Shown: in pieces, positions 46,229 to 57,500 of the stretch
How the letters are laid out: each line of letters opens with the position of its first letter
How positions within the stretch are numbered: position 1 is the stretch's first letter
Assembly: GCA_002086835.1 (NCBI GenBank)
Contig: MVIG01000005.1
Location: forward strand, 296,084-360,083
Reading direction: 5' to 3'
Origin: Mycolicibacterium porcinum
GTDB taxonomy: Bacteria; Actinomycetota; Actinomycetes; Mycobacteriales; Mycobacteriaceae
DNA length: 64,000 bases
Notes under the pieces: model-generated
Told to the model about the DNA's origin: nothing
The model's input: the letters and a program-made list of their open reading frames with translations, nothing else
Database searches by the model: none
Translations under genes and position numbers: made by a program

Positions 46229-49200
46229 TTGACCGCATCCGAAGTCGTGCCCGGAGAGCTCACCGGCACAGATCCCGGCACCTTCCCGCCTCCGGTGTCC
46301 ACCACCCCGGTTACCCCGGTCGCCGTCATCGGTATGTCGTGCCGACTGCCCGGTGGCATCGACTCCCCTGAGCGCCTGTGGGAATCGCTCCTGCGGGGCG
46401 ACGACCTGGTCACCGAGGTTCCACCCGACCGGTGGGACGCCGACGAGTATTACGACCCGGAGCCGGGGGTACCCGGCCGGTCGGTGTCGAAGTGGGGTGC
46501 TTTCCTCGACGACGTCGCCGGATTCGACGCCGAGTTCTTCGGTATCAACGAACGCGAGAGTGCCGCCCTCGATCCGCAGCACCGACTGTTGCTGGAAACC
46601 TCCTGGGAGGCCATGGAGCACGCGGGTCTCACCCGGGAAGCCCTGGACGACTCGCTGACCGGCGTCTTCGTCGGGCTGACACACGCCGACTACCAGATGC
46701 TCGCCGCCGACGCTCAAGCCCTCGAAGCGGCATACGGCTTCTCCGGCAACAACTTCAGCCTGGCGTCCGGGCGGATCGCGTATGCGCTGGGGGTGCACGG
46801 CCCTGCGCTCACGGTGGACACCGCGTGCTCATCCGGTCTCACCGCGATACACCTCGCCTGCCGCAGCCTGCACGAGGGCGAGAGTGATCTCGCCCTGGCC
46901 GGCGGTGCCACCCTGGCGCTGGATCCGCGCAAGTTCGCGTCCGGCTCTGCCGAGGGAATGCTCTCGGCGACGGGACGCTGCCACGCCTTCGACGCCGCGG
47001 CCGACGGATTCGTGGGTGCCGAAGGCTGCGTCATGGTGTTGCTCAAGCGTTTACCGGACGCGATGCGCGACGGAGATCGGATCCTGGCCGTGATCCGCGG
47101 CACCGCCGCCAATCAGGACGGTCATACCGTGAACATCGCGACGCCGTCGGACGCCGCCCAGACCGCGGTGTATCGGGCGGCGTTGGCCGCGGCCGGGGTC
47201 GACCCCGCCACGGTCGGCATGGTCGAAGCGCACGGCACCGGCACACCCGTGGGAGATCCGATCGAGTACTCCAGCCTGTCCAAGGTGTACGGCCTCGACG
47301 GTCCCTGTGCGCTCGGATCGGTGAAGACCAACATGGGGCACGCCCAGGCCGCCTCAGGAGCCATCGGGCTGATGAAGGCCGTCCTCGCGGTGCAGCACGG
47401 CGCCGTTCCACAGAACCTCCACTTCACCCGTCTCCCCGACAAGCTGGCCGCGATCCGGACCAATCTTTTTGTGCCCCAAGAGACAACACCCTGGTGCACC
47501 AACGGGCACCACCCCAGGCGGGCGGCGGTGTCGTCGTACGGGCTGTCGGGCACCAATGTGCACGCGATCCTGGAACAAGCACCGATACCGTCGCCCGACC
47601 CCGTAACGGCAGACGCGCCATCCACGTCCACGACGGCACCCTTGCTGTTCGCGCTGTCGTCCACGTCTGCCGACGAACTGCGCCACACAGCCGGCCGGCT
47701 GGCCGACTGGGTGCAGGAGCACCAGGACGTCTCTCTGCCGGACCTGGCCTACACGCTGACGCGCCGCCGCGTGCACCGACCGGTGCGCACGGCCGTCGGC
47801 GCCAGCAGCCGAGGTGAACTCATCTCGGCGTTACGCGAGGTGGCCGACGGCGACGCTCCATACGAAGCCGCGGTGGGACGCGACGATCGTGGCCCGGTCT
47901 GGGTGTTCTCCGGGCAGGGTTCGCAGTGGGCGGGCATGGGCGCCGAACTCTTGGCGACCGAACCGGTATTCGCCGCCACAGTCGCGCAGGCCGAGCCCAT
48001 CATCGCCGCCGAGTCCGGATTCTCGGTGACCGAGGCGATGTCGGCGCCGGAGGTGGTAACCGGGCAGGACCGGCTGCAGCCGACATTGTTCACCATGCAG
48101 GTCGCCATGGCCGCCACCATGCAGGCGCAGGGGGTGCGCCCCGGTGCGGTCATCGGTCACTCCCTTGGCGAGGGTGCGGCAGCTGTCGTCGCCGGGGCGC
48201 TGTCGTTGGAGGACGGGCTGCGCCTCATCTGCAGGCGCTCGCGGCTGATGTCCCGAATCGCAGGCAAGGGTGCCACCGCCGCCGTGGAATTGCCTGCCAA
48301 ACAGGTTCTTTCAGAGCTGACCGGCCGCGGCATCGACGATGTCGTGGTGGCGGTGGTCGCGTCGCCACAGTCCACCGTGATCGCCGGCACCACCCAGACG
48401 GTGCGCGATCTCGTCGCGGACTGGGAACAGCGCGGGGTGATGGCTCGCGAGGTCCCCGTCGATGTCGCCTTCCACTCACCTCAGGTGGAGCCGATCGTCG
48501 GCGATCTGACCGAGGCGCTTGCCGACCTCAAGCCCATGACGCCGGAGATCCCGTTCTATTCGGCGACCCTGTTCGACCCGCGCGAACAGCCCGTGTGCGA
48601 TGCCGAGTACTGGGTGACCAACATGCGCCGGATGGTGCGCTTCGCCACCGCGGTGCAAGCGGCGCTGGAGGACGGCTACCGGGTGTTCGCCGAGCTGTCT
48701 CCACATCCGCTGCTCACCCGGGCCCTCGAGCAGACCGCGGCCGGCCGGCAGACACCGATGGCCGCGCTGGCCGCGATGCGCCGCGGGCAGTCGATGCCGA
48801 ACGGCCTGCGCGGGCTCCTCGTCGATGTGCACAGCGCGGGCGCTGCCGTCGACTTCTCGGTCCTGTGCCCCACCGGTCAGCTGGTGGAGGCGCCACTACC
48901 GACCTGGACGCACCGGCGCCTGTGGCTCAGCGGTGGGGGTTCGGAATCCCCGACGCACGGTGGATGCACCATCGCGGTCCATCCCCTGCTGGGCGCCAAC
49001 GTCAGGCTGCACGAGGAGCCGGAACGCTACGTGTGGCAGGCCGATGTCGGCACTGCCGCCCAGCCGTGGCTGGCCGACCACCAGATCCGGACTGTTGCCG
49101 TACTTCCGGGCGCGGCGTACTGCGAGATGGCGCTGGCCGCAGCTCGAGCAGTCATGGGCGAGGCGTCCGAAGTTCGCGACATCCGGTTTGTACAGGCCCT

Positions 49201-52200
49201 GCTCTTGGACGAGCGGACCGTGATCGGGGCCTCTGCATCGATGTCGTCACCCGGGGTGGCCGACTTCACCGTGGAGACCGACGAGGAGGGCCAGCAGACT
49301 CGGCACGCGACCGCGGTCCTGCATGACACAGCGGATGAGCACCCGCCCGCGTACGACATGTCCGCCCTGCTGGCCGCCCATCCCTGCGACGAAGACGGCG
49401 CCGAGGTACGTAACCGAGTGGGCCAGCACGGCATTCAATACGGTCCGGCATTCGCCGGGCTGGTCACCGTGCGCACCGGCGAGACGAAGGCCCGCACGGT
49501 CCTCGCCGAGGTCGCCCTCCCCCGCTCGATCCGCTCGCAGCAGGACGCATACGGCGTGCACCCGGCACTCCTGGATGCCTGCTTCCAATCGGTCGAGGCT
49601 CACCCCGAAGTCCAAGCGCTCGGCGGTGACGTGCTGGGACTACCGCTCGGTGTCCGACGGCTACGCAGCTACGGCTCGGCTCGCAACGCGCACTACTGCT
49701 ACACACGTCTGGTCACCGCGGACACCAGCGGCATCGAGGCCGACATCGACGTGCTCGACAGTGAGGGCACGGTCCTGCTGAGCGCGCAGGGGCTTCGCCT
49801 TGGCACCAACGCCTCGGGAAGCGGACATGACGACCAGGTTCTCAGCGAGAGACTGCTGACTGTCGAATGGCGGCAGCGGGAACTGCCCGAAGTGGAGTAC
49901 CCCGATGCCGGATCATGGCTGCTCATCAGCGCTTCGGACAGTCCGGGTGCGGTCGCAGACCGGTTGAGCGAGCTCCTGAAAGCGACCGGCGCACAGTGCA
50001 CCGCCATGCGCTGGCCCGACCAACCCGACGACTCCCTGACCTGTGCGCAGCTCGGCGATCATCTGCGAGACGGCCGCTTCACGGCCGTGGTGATCCTCAC
50101 TGCGCCCAACAACGGCGACCACGCCGATCAATCCCCCTTGCTGGGCCGCGATTACGTGCGACGCCTGGTGCACATCACCCGCCAGCTACCGGAGATGAGC
50201 GGGGAGCTACCTCGGCTGTACGTCGTGACCCGCAACGCCCAGACGGTGGTGGCCGGCGACGTCGCCAATCTGGACCAGGCCGAACTACGAGGTCTGATCC
50301 GGGTCATCGGCACCGAACATCCACACCTGAGCGCCACCCAGATCGATGTCGACGAGGCCACCGACATCGATCAGGTGGCACGGCAACTGCTCAGCGGATC
50401 CGAGGAGGACGAAACCGCCTGGCGCAACGGCCGGTGGTACACCGCGCGGTTGTGCCTTGCCCCACTGCGCCCCGAGGAGCGACAGACCACCGTCGCCCAT
50501 CTCGAACGCGATCGGATGCGGCTGCAGATCCGTACGCCGGGAGACCTGGAGTCGATGGAACTCGTTGCCTGCGAGCATGTTCCCCCGGGGCCCGGACAGA
50601 TCGAAGTCGCGGTCACCGCGTCCAGCATCAACTTCGCCGATGTACTCGTCGCGTTCGGCCGCTACCCCGCCTTCGACGGCCGGCTGCCCCAACTCGGGAT
50701 CGACTTCGCAGGCATCGTCACCGCGGTCGGCCCCGACGTGACCGACCACAGGGTCGGCGACCATGTCGGCGGTCTGTGCGCGGACGGCTGCTGGGGCACA
50801 TTCGTCACCTGCGATGCACGCCTTGCCGTCACCTTGCCTGTCGGCCTGACCGATGCCCAGGCTGCGGCCCTGACCATCGCGACGTCAACGGCCTACTACG
50901 GGTTGAACGACATGGCGCGCATCAAGGCCGGGGACAAGGTGCTGATCCACTCGGCGACAGGCGGTGTCGGCCAGGCGGCCATGGCGATCGCCCGCGCCGC
51001 GGGAGCCGAGATCTTCGCCACCGCCGGTAGCGAGCAGCGCCGACAGCTCCTTCGCGACATGGGTGTTGAGCACGTATACGATTCGCGGACTCTGGATTTC
51101 GCCGACCAGATACGCCAGGACACCCAGGGATACGGCGTCGACATCGTGCTGAACTCGGTGACCGGCGCCGCCCAGCGTGCCGGACTCGAATTGCTGGCGT
51201 TCGGTGGGCGATTCGTGGAGATCGGCAAGCGCGACATCTACGGCGACACCCGGTTGGGTCTCTTCCCCTTCCGCCGCAACCTCTCGTTCTACGCCGTCGA
51301 TCTGGCGTTGATGTCGGTCAGCCACCCCGACCGGCTCCGAGAGCTGCTCGCGACGGTGTATCTACTGACCGCAGAGGGTGATCTGCCGCTGCCGGAGTTC
51401 ACCCAGTACCCACTTGCCGACGCCGCGAACGCGATTCGCATGATCAGCGGCGCACAACACACCGGCAAGCTCGTGCTGGATATCCCGCATACCGGCTCCA
51501 GCCGGCTGGTGGTTCCGCCGTCGCAGGTGCGAGTGTTCCGCCCCGACGGCGCGTACATCATCACCGGTGGTCTCGGTGGCCTTGGATTGTTCATGGCCGA
51601 GAAGATGGCGGCCAACGGTTGTGGGCGCATCGTGCTGTCCTCTCGCTCGCAGCCGACCGATCAGGCCTTGGAGATCCTCGGCCGCATCCGCGCGACGGGT
51701 GTCGACGTACTCGTCGAGTGCGGCGATATCGCCGAGTCCGGAACCGCGGAGCGGTTGGTGGCCGTGGCAACAGCCGATGGATATCCCGTGCGCGGCGTGT
51801 TGCACGCCGCCGGTGTGATCGAGGATGCCGCGCTGACCAACATCACCGACGAGCTCATCGAACGAGACTGGGCGCCAAAGGTATACGGCGCATGGAATCT
51901 GCACACCGCCACCGCGGGCCAGCCCCTGGACTGGTTCTGCTCGTTCTCGTCGGCCGCGGCGCTGGTCGGTTCGCCCGGGCAGGGCGCCTACGCCGCCGCC
52001 AACAGTTGGTTGGATGCGTTCAGCCTGTGGCGCCGATCCCAGGGTTTGCCGGGAACGGCCATCGCGTGGGGAGCCTGGGGGCAGATCGGCCGCGGCACGG
52101 CGCTGGCCGAAGGCGCTGGAATCGCCATCGCGCCCGACGAGGGTGCATATGCCTTCGAAGCGCTGCTGCGTCACGACCGCGCCTACACCGGATACGCGCC

Positions 52201-52567
52201 GATCACGGGCACGCCATGGTTGTCAGTGTTCGCCGAACGCAGCCCTTTCGCCGAGGCATTCCGGTCGACCGGTCAAAGCGCAACGGGCACCAGCAAGTTG
52301 CGCGCAGAACTCGACGAACTACCGCCGGACGAATGGGCCGCCAAGTTGCGCCATGTGATCTCCGATCAGGTCGGTGTGATCCTGCGCCGCAGTGTCGATC
52401 CGGACCGCCCCCTCTCCGAGTACGGGATGGACTCACTGGGAGCGCTCGAACTACGCACCCGGATCGAGAACGAAACGGGCATCCGGATTTCCGCCACCGG
52501 AATCACGACGGTGCACGGTCTGGCAGACCTGCTGTGCGAGAAGCTCCTGCCCGCGGGAGCTGCCTGA
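46229..52567 (+). CDS. Mas-like highly reducing type I PKS
   Basis: A 2112-aa iterative reducing polyketide synthase with the same length and domain order as Mas (2111 aa). Approximate domains: KS 31-455 (Cys200 in DTACSSGL), AT 555-870 (Ser645 in GHSLGEG), DH 905-1190 (His951), structural KR region 1195-1420, ER 1440-1750 ([15 protein letters not shown] near 1575), KR 1765-1950 (TGGLGGLG near 1778, Tyr1921), ACP 2030-2100 (Ser2069 in YGMDSLGA). Start TTG, GGGAGGAG upstream. The AT substrate motif reads VDVAFHS (Phe748), where Mas has VASH, so it may use malonyl- rather than methylmalonyl-CoA. It probably extends a FAAL-supplied fatty acid. Confidence 0.95.
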   Translation: MTASEVVPGELTGTDPGTFPPPVSTTPVTPVAVIGMSCRLPGGIDSPERLWESLLRGDDLVTEVPPDRWDADEYYDPEPGVPGRSVSKWGAFLDDVAGFDAEFFGINERESAALDPQHRLLLETSWEAMEHAGLTREALDDSLTGVFVGLTHADYQMLAADAQALEAAYGFSGNNFSLASGRIAYALGVHGPALTVDTACSSGLTAIHLACRSLHEGESDLALAGGATLALDPRKFASGSAEGMLSATGRCHAFDAAADGFVGAEGCVMVLLKRLPDAMRDGDRILAVIRGTAANQDGHTVNIATPSDAAQTAVYRAALAAAGVDPATVGMVEAHGTGTPVGDPIEYSSLSKVYGLDGPCALGSVKTNMGHAQAASGAIGLMKAVLAVQHGAVPQNLHFTRLPDKLAAIRTNLFVPQETTPWCTNGHHPRRAAVSSYGLSGTNVHAILEQAPIPSPDPVTADAPSTSTTAPLLFALSSTSADELRHTAGRLADWVQEHQDVSLPDLAYTLTRRRVHRPVRTAVGASSRGELISALREVADGDAPYEAAVGRDDRGPVWVFSGQGSQWAGMGAELLATEPVFAATVAQAEPIIAAESGFSVTEAMSAPEVVTGQDRLQPTLFTMQVAMAATMQAQGVRPGAVIGHSLGEGAAAVVAGALSLEDGLRLICRRSRLMSRIAGKGATAAVELPAKQVLSELTGRGIDDVVVAVVASPQSTVIAGTTQTVRDLVADWEQRGVMAREVPVDVAFHSPQVEPIVGDLTEALADLKPMTPEIPFYSATLFDPREQPVCDAEYWVTNMRRMVRFATAVQAALEDGYRVFAELSPHPLLTRALEQTAAGRQTPMAALAAMRRGQSMPNGLRGLLVDVHSAGAAVDFSVLCPTGQLVEAPLPTWTHRRLWLSGGGSESPTHGGCTIAVHPLLGANVRLHEEPERYVWQADVGTAAQPWLADHQIRTVAVLPGAAYCEMALAAARAVMGEASEVRDIRFVQALLLDERTVIGASASMSSPGVADFTVETDEEGQQTRHATAVLHDTADEHPPAYDMSALLAAHPCDEDGAEVRNRVGQHGIQYGPAFAGLVTVRTGETKARTVLAEVALPRSIRSQQDAYGVHPALLDACFQSVEAHPEVQALGGDVLGLPLGVRRLRSYGSARNAHYCYTRLVTADTSGIEADIDVLDSEGTVLLSAQGLRLGTNASGSGHDDQVLSERLLTVEWRQRELPEVEYPDAGSWLLISASDSPGAVADRLSELLKATGAQCTAMRWPDQPDDSLTCAQLGDHLRDGRFTAVVILTAPNNGDHADQSPLLGRDYVRRLVHITRQLPEMSGELPRLYVVTRNAQTVVAGDVANLDQAELRGLIRVIGTEHPHLSATQIDVDEATDIDQVARQLLSGSEEDETAWRNGRWYTARLCLAPLRPEERQTTVAHLERDRMRLQIRTPGDLESMELVACEHVPPGPGQIEVAVTASSINFADVLVAFGRYPAFDGRLPQLGIDFAGIVTAVGPDVTDHRVGDHVGGLCADGCWGTFVTCDARLAVTLPVGLTDAQAAALTIATSTAYYGLNDMARIKAGDKVLIHSATGGVGQAAMAIARAAGAEIFATAGSEQRRQLLRDMGVEHVYDSRTLDFADQIRQDTQGYGVDIVLNSVTGAAQRAGLELLAFGGRFVEIGKRDIYGDTRLGLFPFRRNLSFYAVDLALMSVSHPDRLRELLATVYLLTAEGDLPLPEFTQYPLADAANAIRMISGAQHTGKLVLDIPHTGSSRLVVPPSQVRVFRPDGAYIITGGLGGLGLFMAEKMAANGCGRIVLSSRSQPTDQALEILGRIRATGVDVLVECGDIAESGTAERLVAVATADGYPVRGVLHAAGVIEDAALTNITDELIERDWAPKVYGAWNLHTATAGQPLDWFCSFSSAAALVGSPGQGAYAAANSWLDAFSLWRRSQGLPGTAIAWGAWGQIGRGTALAEGAGIAIAPDEGAYAFEALLRHDRAYTGYAPITGTPWLSVFAERSPFAEAFRSTGQSATGTSKLRAELDELPPDEWAAKLRHVISDQVGVILRRSVDPDRPLSEYGMDSLGALELRTRIENETGIRISATGITTVHGLADLLCEKLLPAGAA

Positions 52568-52996
52568 CATGCGCGGGTCGAACTGTCGCCTGGGACCAAA
52601 TACAGCAAATACCGACACGAACATTGAAGCCCACATGCCTCCTCATCGACCGAACCGGGCTCCGAGCCCCACGCCGGCCCGGACGGCCGGGGCTGATGTG
52701 CATTCGGTCCAGCCCGGCAGTCGCCGATCGGCACGTTACGGAGCGGCCATGGACTAGAGACGAAACCTATTTTCTACCAATTACTCTGATCGCATCAGTG
52801 CAAACATGTCCGGGGGAAGCAGCAGAATAGCAATGAGTCCGCGAAGGCAGTGCGCGATGGGGCTACGCCGCGCCGATTCCGCCCACGACACCCAGCACGC
52901 CCCGGAGGATCAGTACGGCCGAATCGGCTCCAACAGCCTCTGAACGTTGTTCAGAAAGTCAGTACAGCAAACAGATTGAGAGGTAGCATTCCGCTC
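52568..52996. other. PKS-gap intergenic region
   Basis: 429 bp. No convincing gene: a frame from 52569 to 52757 is Pro/Arg-rich with no ribosome site. A weak hairpin with AGCCCC/GGGGCT arms at 52665-52694 may end the PKS transcript. The GAGAGG site of the Gap-like gene lies at 52978-52983. The distance suggests a separate promoter for gap. Confidence 0.55.
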
Positions 52997-53818
52997 ATGT
53001 GGGGCTCATTGGCCGTCCTGGCACTCTTGACGACGATCAATCCCGTACGCCTCGGCATCATCATCTTGGTGCTCTCGAGGCCACGGCCGATGCAGAACCT
53101 GCTCGCCTACTGGACGGGTGCGGTACTGGTGGGCCTCTCGACCTTGCTCATTCCGCTGTTCGTCCTCCACTCCACGCCGACGTCGTCTGCTTTCGCAAGG
53201 AATTTCGCGCACCCCACCGCAAATCCGATCGCGCAGCGCACCACGATCGTCACCGGCGTGGTCCTGCTCGCGATCGCCGTGTTCATGGTGGCGCGCAACT
53301 TGTTGCGGACACCTGCCACAGTAGGTAGCCATCGAAAAGTAGAGGGCGGCGGTGACGGCACCACCACGCTCGTGCTCGATTCAGGCGCACCGCCGGTCAT
53401 CACCAGGTTCCTGCATCCCACCGGGGATTCGGACGATCCCGACGGAGACGAGAAATCCCCGATCCGTCGGCTGCTCGGCCGTGCCCGCGATGCCTGGAAG
53501 AACGGGTCCCCGTGGATTCCCTTCATCATCGGCCTCATAGTGCTGCCACCACTGGACGGGGTTCTCTTCGCGCTTGCCATCGTCATAGCCTCGGGTGCCT
53601 CTTTCGAAGTCCAGGTCATCGCCACGATGGTGTTCGTCTTCGGCGTGCTGTTGGTGGAGGAGATCATTCTCGTCAGCAATGTGGTCGCACCGACGAGAAC
53701 CCAAGCCGCGCTGCGCAAGTTGCACGAATGGGCCCGCACGCATCATCAGAAGTTCGTGGCTGCGATCCTGGCAGTGGTCGGGCTCTCGCTGTTGGCCAGG
53801 GGTATGGGCGGACTCTGA
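52997..53818 (+). CDS. Gap-like integral membrane protein (lipopeptide export)
   Basis: A 273-aa protein with about six TM helices: MWGSLAVLALLTTINPVRLGIIILVLSRPRP at the start, then LLAYWTGAVLVGLSTLLIPLFVL, TTIVTGVVLLAIAVFMVA, a polar loop of about 80 residues (115-195), WIPFIIGLIVLPPLDGVLFALAIV, VIATMVFVFGVLLVEEIILVSN and a last helix. The opening matches the Gap (GPL-addressing protein) family, which is needed to bring glycopeptidolipids to the surface. ATG at 52997 with GAGAGG about 13 nt upstream. In this cluster it should act with the MmpS/MmpL set on the NRPS product. Confidence 0.85.
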   Translation: MWGSLAVLALLTTINPVRLGIIILVLSRPRPMQNLLAYWTGAVLVGLSTLLIPLFVLHSTPTSSAFARNFAHPTANPIAQRTTIVTGVVLLAIAVFMVARNLLRTPATVGSHRKVEGGGDGTTTLVLDSGAPPVITRFLHPTGDSDDPDGDEKSPIRRLLGRARDAWKNGSPWIPFIIGLIVLPPLDGVLFALAIVIASGASFEVQVIATMVFVFGVLLVEEIILVSNVVAPTRTQAALRKLHEWARTHHQKFVAAILAVVGLSLLARGMGGL

Positions 53819-53912
53819 TTCGGGTATCGGCCGACGGCTTCGATTCGGTGCAGGCTGCAGTCGGGGGCGTACTCTATTAGCTGAGGGGCATGGCTCAGCG
53901 CCGGGAGGGACC

Positions 53913-54578
53913 ATGAACGCCGTTATCAGGATGCTGATTTCAGGCTCCCTAGGGATGACCGCCACTGCCCTCGTAATCTTCGCCTCGGCAGGCACTTTCG
54001 ACTACTGGCGCGGTTGGGCTTTTCTCGCTGTGCTCGCGATGTCGGGTTGGATGTCGGCCATCTACTTCCTTCGCACGAATCCGGCGGTGTTGCTACGGCG
54101 TTTGCCGAAGGCCGAAGAACGGCCCCGGCAGAAGGTCATTTCCGCGGGTGTTTTCGTGCTGTGGGCGGCAATGCTCGTCGTAAGCTCGCTCGACCACCGC
54201 TTCAAATGGTCGGTGGTCGCCACAGAGATCTCATTGGCCGGCGACGTGCTGGTCGCACTCGCGTTCGCAGCGATTGGGCTGGTCCTCGCACAGAACAGCC
54301 ATGCGGCCGTGACGGTTCGGGTGGAGGCGAACCAACCGCTCGTCTCGACCGGCCTGTACGGGCTCGTGCGGCATCCGATGTACGCCTGCAACGGACTGCT
54401 ACTGGTGGGAATACCGCTCGCGCTCGGTTCCTTCTGGGGTCTGATGTTTCTCATCCCGGGACTTCTGCTCTTCGCCGTACGCGTCCTGGACGAGGAGCGG
54501 TTCCTCGCGGTGGAGCTGGGCGGGTACCGCGACTACATGCAGAAGGTTCGCTACCGCATGCTGCCGGGGATTTGGTGA
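53913..54578 (+). CDS. ICMT-family membrane methyltransferase
   Basis: A 221-aa polytopic membrane protein, about five TM helices. The C-terminal ICMT signature is visible: GLYGLVRHPMYACNGLLLVGIPLALGSF and DEERFLAVELGGYRDYMQKVRYRMLPG, with the RHPxY and E..L...Y..Y motifs that bind SAM in isoprenylcysteine carboxyl methyltransferases. The ATG at 53913 has GGGAGGG upstream; an in-frame start at 53595 overlaps the Gap-like gene. Family members methylate terminal carboxyls, so it could form a C-terminal methyl ester on the peptide; O-methylation of another group is possible. It is convergent to the NRPS, 11 bp apart. Confidence 0.85.
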   Translation: MNAVIRMLISGSLGMTATALVIFASAGTFDYWRGWAFLAVLAMSGWMSAIYFLRTNPAVLLRRLPKAEERPRQKVISAGVFVLWAAMLVVSSLDHRFKWSVVATEISLAGDVLVALAFAAIGLVLAQNSHAAVTVRVEANQPLVSTGLYGLVRHPMYACNGLLLVGIPLALGSFWGLMFLIPGLLLFAVRVLDEERFLAVELGGYRDYMQKVRYRMLPGIW

Positions 54579-54589
54579 GCCCGTGACGA

Positions 54590-57500
54590 TCAGCCGCCCA
54601 GTAACAGTCTGAGTTGGCCTCCATACTCACTGAGCGATCTGGCCGTGAACATCTCGTAGTGCGTGCAGTCGACCGAGTACGCGTCGATCTCGCCGGTGAC
54701 GTACGGTCGCCAGCTGTCCAGATGTGTCCTGGCGGCCCGTCGGTTCCGCAACCCACGCCAGCGGGACCGCAGCCCGGGGCCGCCGTCGTCATTTCGGTGT
54801 CGTGCGGCCAGGAAAATTGCGACGTCGCCATCGAATACCTCAGGCGCATGATCGAGCAGCCGCAGCTGGTTCTCGTTGAGGCTTCGGACCATGAACTCCA
54901 GCAACGGCTTTGGCGGGAGCGCGAATCCCAGCGCACCCTGCTGCTGTATCAGTTGCTCCGCCCGTTGGTAGTCGATGGGGCGCCGATGCGTCGGCACGTC
55001 GATGTTGTTGGTCTGCAGAATGTATTCCAGCACCAGCCCCTCGGCCAGCGCCTGGTTCTTGGCGACGAGTCGGTCGGCGCCGGTGGTGAGCTTGTTCGTT
55101 CTCAATGCGGCATCCAGCAGTACGAGACTGTGGACTTCACGTCCCCGCCGCTGTAGCTCAACGGCGAGTGCGTGCGCGACGACGCCGCCGAACGACCAGC
55201 CGAGGAGTTTGTAGGGGCCTTCCGGATGCAGGGCTTCAACGCGGTCGGCATAGATCACGGCCAGACTGTGTATCGAGATGGGTCCTGCCTGGTCCGCTGT
55301 CGACGTTTGGTTGATTCCGACGATCGGGCAATCCAGGTATTCGCCGAGCCCCCGGTATGACCAGCTCAACCCGAAACCGTCGTGGATGCAGACCACGGGA
55401 ATGCCCGGTGCCTGCCTGAGGATATCGACAGGGACCACTTCCGCCGAACTGTCGGCGCTTCCGAGCTGCTGAGCCAGGCTTCTCACGGAAGGCGCGTCGA
55501 ACATCGCGCGCACCGCCAGATGAACGTCAGTGGCTTTGTTGATCGCGGCGACGACCCGCATCGCCAGCAGGGAATCGCCGCCCAGGTCGAAGAACGAATC
55601 TTCGACACTGACGCGCTCGAGACCGAGCACTTCGGCGTAGATACCGGCCAGGAGTTCTTCGGCGGGAGTCTCTGGGGCGCGGTATTGCCCGGCCTTGTAC
55701 TCAGGCGCAGGCAGAGCGCGTGTGTCGAGTTTTCCGTTGGAGGTCAGAGGCAGTGCATCCACGACCATCACCGCCGCCGGAACCATGTAGACCGGCAACC
55801 GGTCGGCCAGCTTCGCTCGCGCCTGATCAAGGTCCACCGCGCCGGCGACCGACTCGGTGACGTAGCCGACCAGACGTTTGTCTCCAGGATGATCTTCCCG
55901 GACAATCACCGCGGCCTGCACTACCTCGTCCAGATCGGCCAATGCTGTTCTGATCTCGCCCAGTTCGATGCGGTAGCCACGAATCTTGACCTGCTCATCG
56001 GCGCGCCCTACGTAGCGCAACTGGCCGTCGGCATCCCAACACACCAGGTCGCCAGTGCGGTACATCCGGATTGCCGGCGCCCCCGCTCCACCGAATGGGC
56101 ATGCCACAAATCGCGACCCGGTCAGTGCGGAGCGTCCCAGGTAGCCACAGGCCACGCCGCGACCGGCCACGTACAACTCGCCCACCACCCCGTTGGGCAC
56201 CGGGCGCAGCCATTGGTCCAACACGAACAACGCCGATGTCGGCACCGGGGCACCGATCGGGATCACCCGCGGCCCAGCCGCTTCCGGCGTCGTCAACGGC
56301 GCACTCATCGATGCATACACCGTCGCCTCGGTCGGGCCGTACGCGTTGATCACGACGTGCCCGGTCGCCCATCGGTCAACCAGGTCGCTCGGGCAGGCCT
56401 CACCACCGAGCAGAAGCGCGGTCGATCCCAAGCCCTCCGGCGAGAGAGCGGCCGCGGCAGACGGCGTCTGGGTCAGCACATTGACGTCTTCTGAAACCAG
56501 TACATCGTGGAAGATCTCCGGTGAGTTGACCACGTCTTCCGGCACCACGACCAGCCTCCCGCCGGTCAGCAACGCCGCCCAGATCTCCCATACCGAGAAA
56601 TCGAAAGCATACGAATGACATTGTGTCCAAATCTGTTCGGCGGGCAGGCCAGTGGGCATCGAGGCGGCGAGGTGCGTCAGGTTGTGGTGCGTGATGCCGA
56701 CCCCCTTGGGGGTGCCGGTGGTGCCCGAGGTGTAGATCAGGTAGGCGATGTCGTCGGCCTCCGGCGCGGGCAGCGCCGTGTTCGGGTAGCCGTCGATGCG
56801 GGGATCGTCGATGTCGATGACCGGCGGGCCGGCCCCGGCGAGGCGATCGAGGTGTGCTGCGGTGGTGATCGCGGCACTCGGCGCGGCGTCGGCGAGCATG
56901 AAAGCGATCCGAGCCTCTGGATGTGCCGGGTCCATGGGCAGATAGGCGGCCCCGGTCTTGAGCACCGCCATCATCGCCACGATCGCCTCGGCGCAACGGT
57001 TGAACAGCAGCGCGACACTCTGCCCGGGCCCGACACCCATACCTTTCAGGAAGTGCGCCAACCGGTTCGATGCCTCATCCAGTTCCTGATACGTCAGCGA
57101 ACGGGTTCCTGAGCTGCGGGGGGAAAGTCGCGGAGTAGTCACCGCCACCGCTTTCGGGGCACGTGCCACTTGCTCGGCGAACGCCCTGGGAACCGACACC
57201 GGTGCCACAGCGGCAGTCAGTGCCGTGCGGTTGCCGATCTCGTCCAGGCGGTCATGCTCATCGCCGGCGAGCACATCTACCGCCGAGAGTCGCATACTGG
57301 CATCGGTGGTCAACGCCATCACCACCCGCTCGAGACGCTCGATCAGGGCCCGGATGCTGTCTGCGTCGAACACGTCGGTGCGGAACTCCACGGAGCCGAC
57401 GATTCCGTCCGGTTCTCCGGACCCGGTCCAGCGTTCCTCCAGGGAGAACGCGAGATCCATGCGCGCGGCCTGGGTGTCGGCAGGGAGCGGGGTAACCTGC

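Noticed and set aside
46035-46232. 65-aa frame in the FAAL/PKS gap
   Set aside because: No ribosome site, no pattern; it overlaps the PKS start region in another frame.
52569-52757. Possible small gene right after the PKS stop
   Set aside because: Pro/Arg-rich, no ribosome site, no recognisable pattern.
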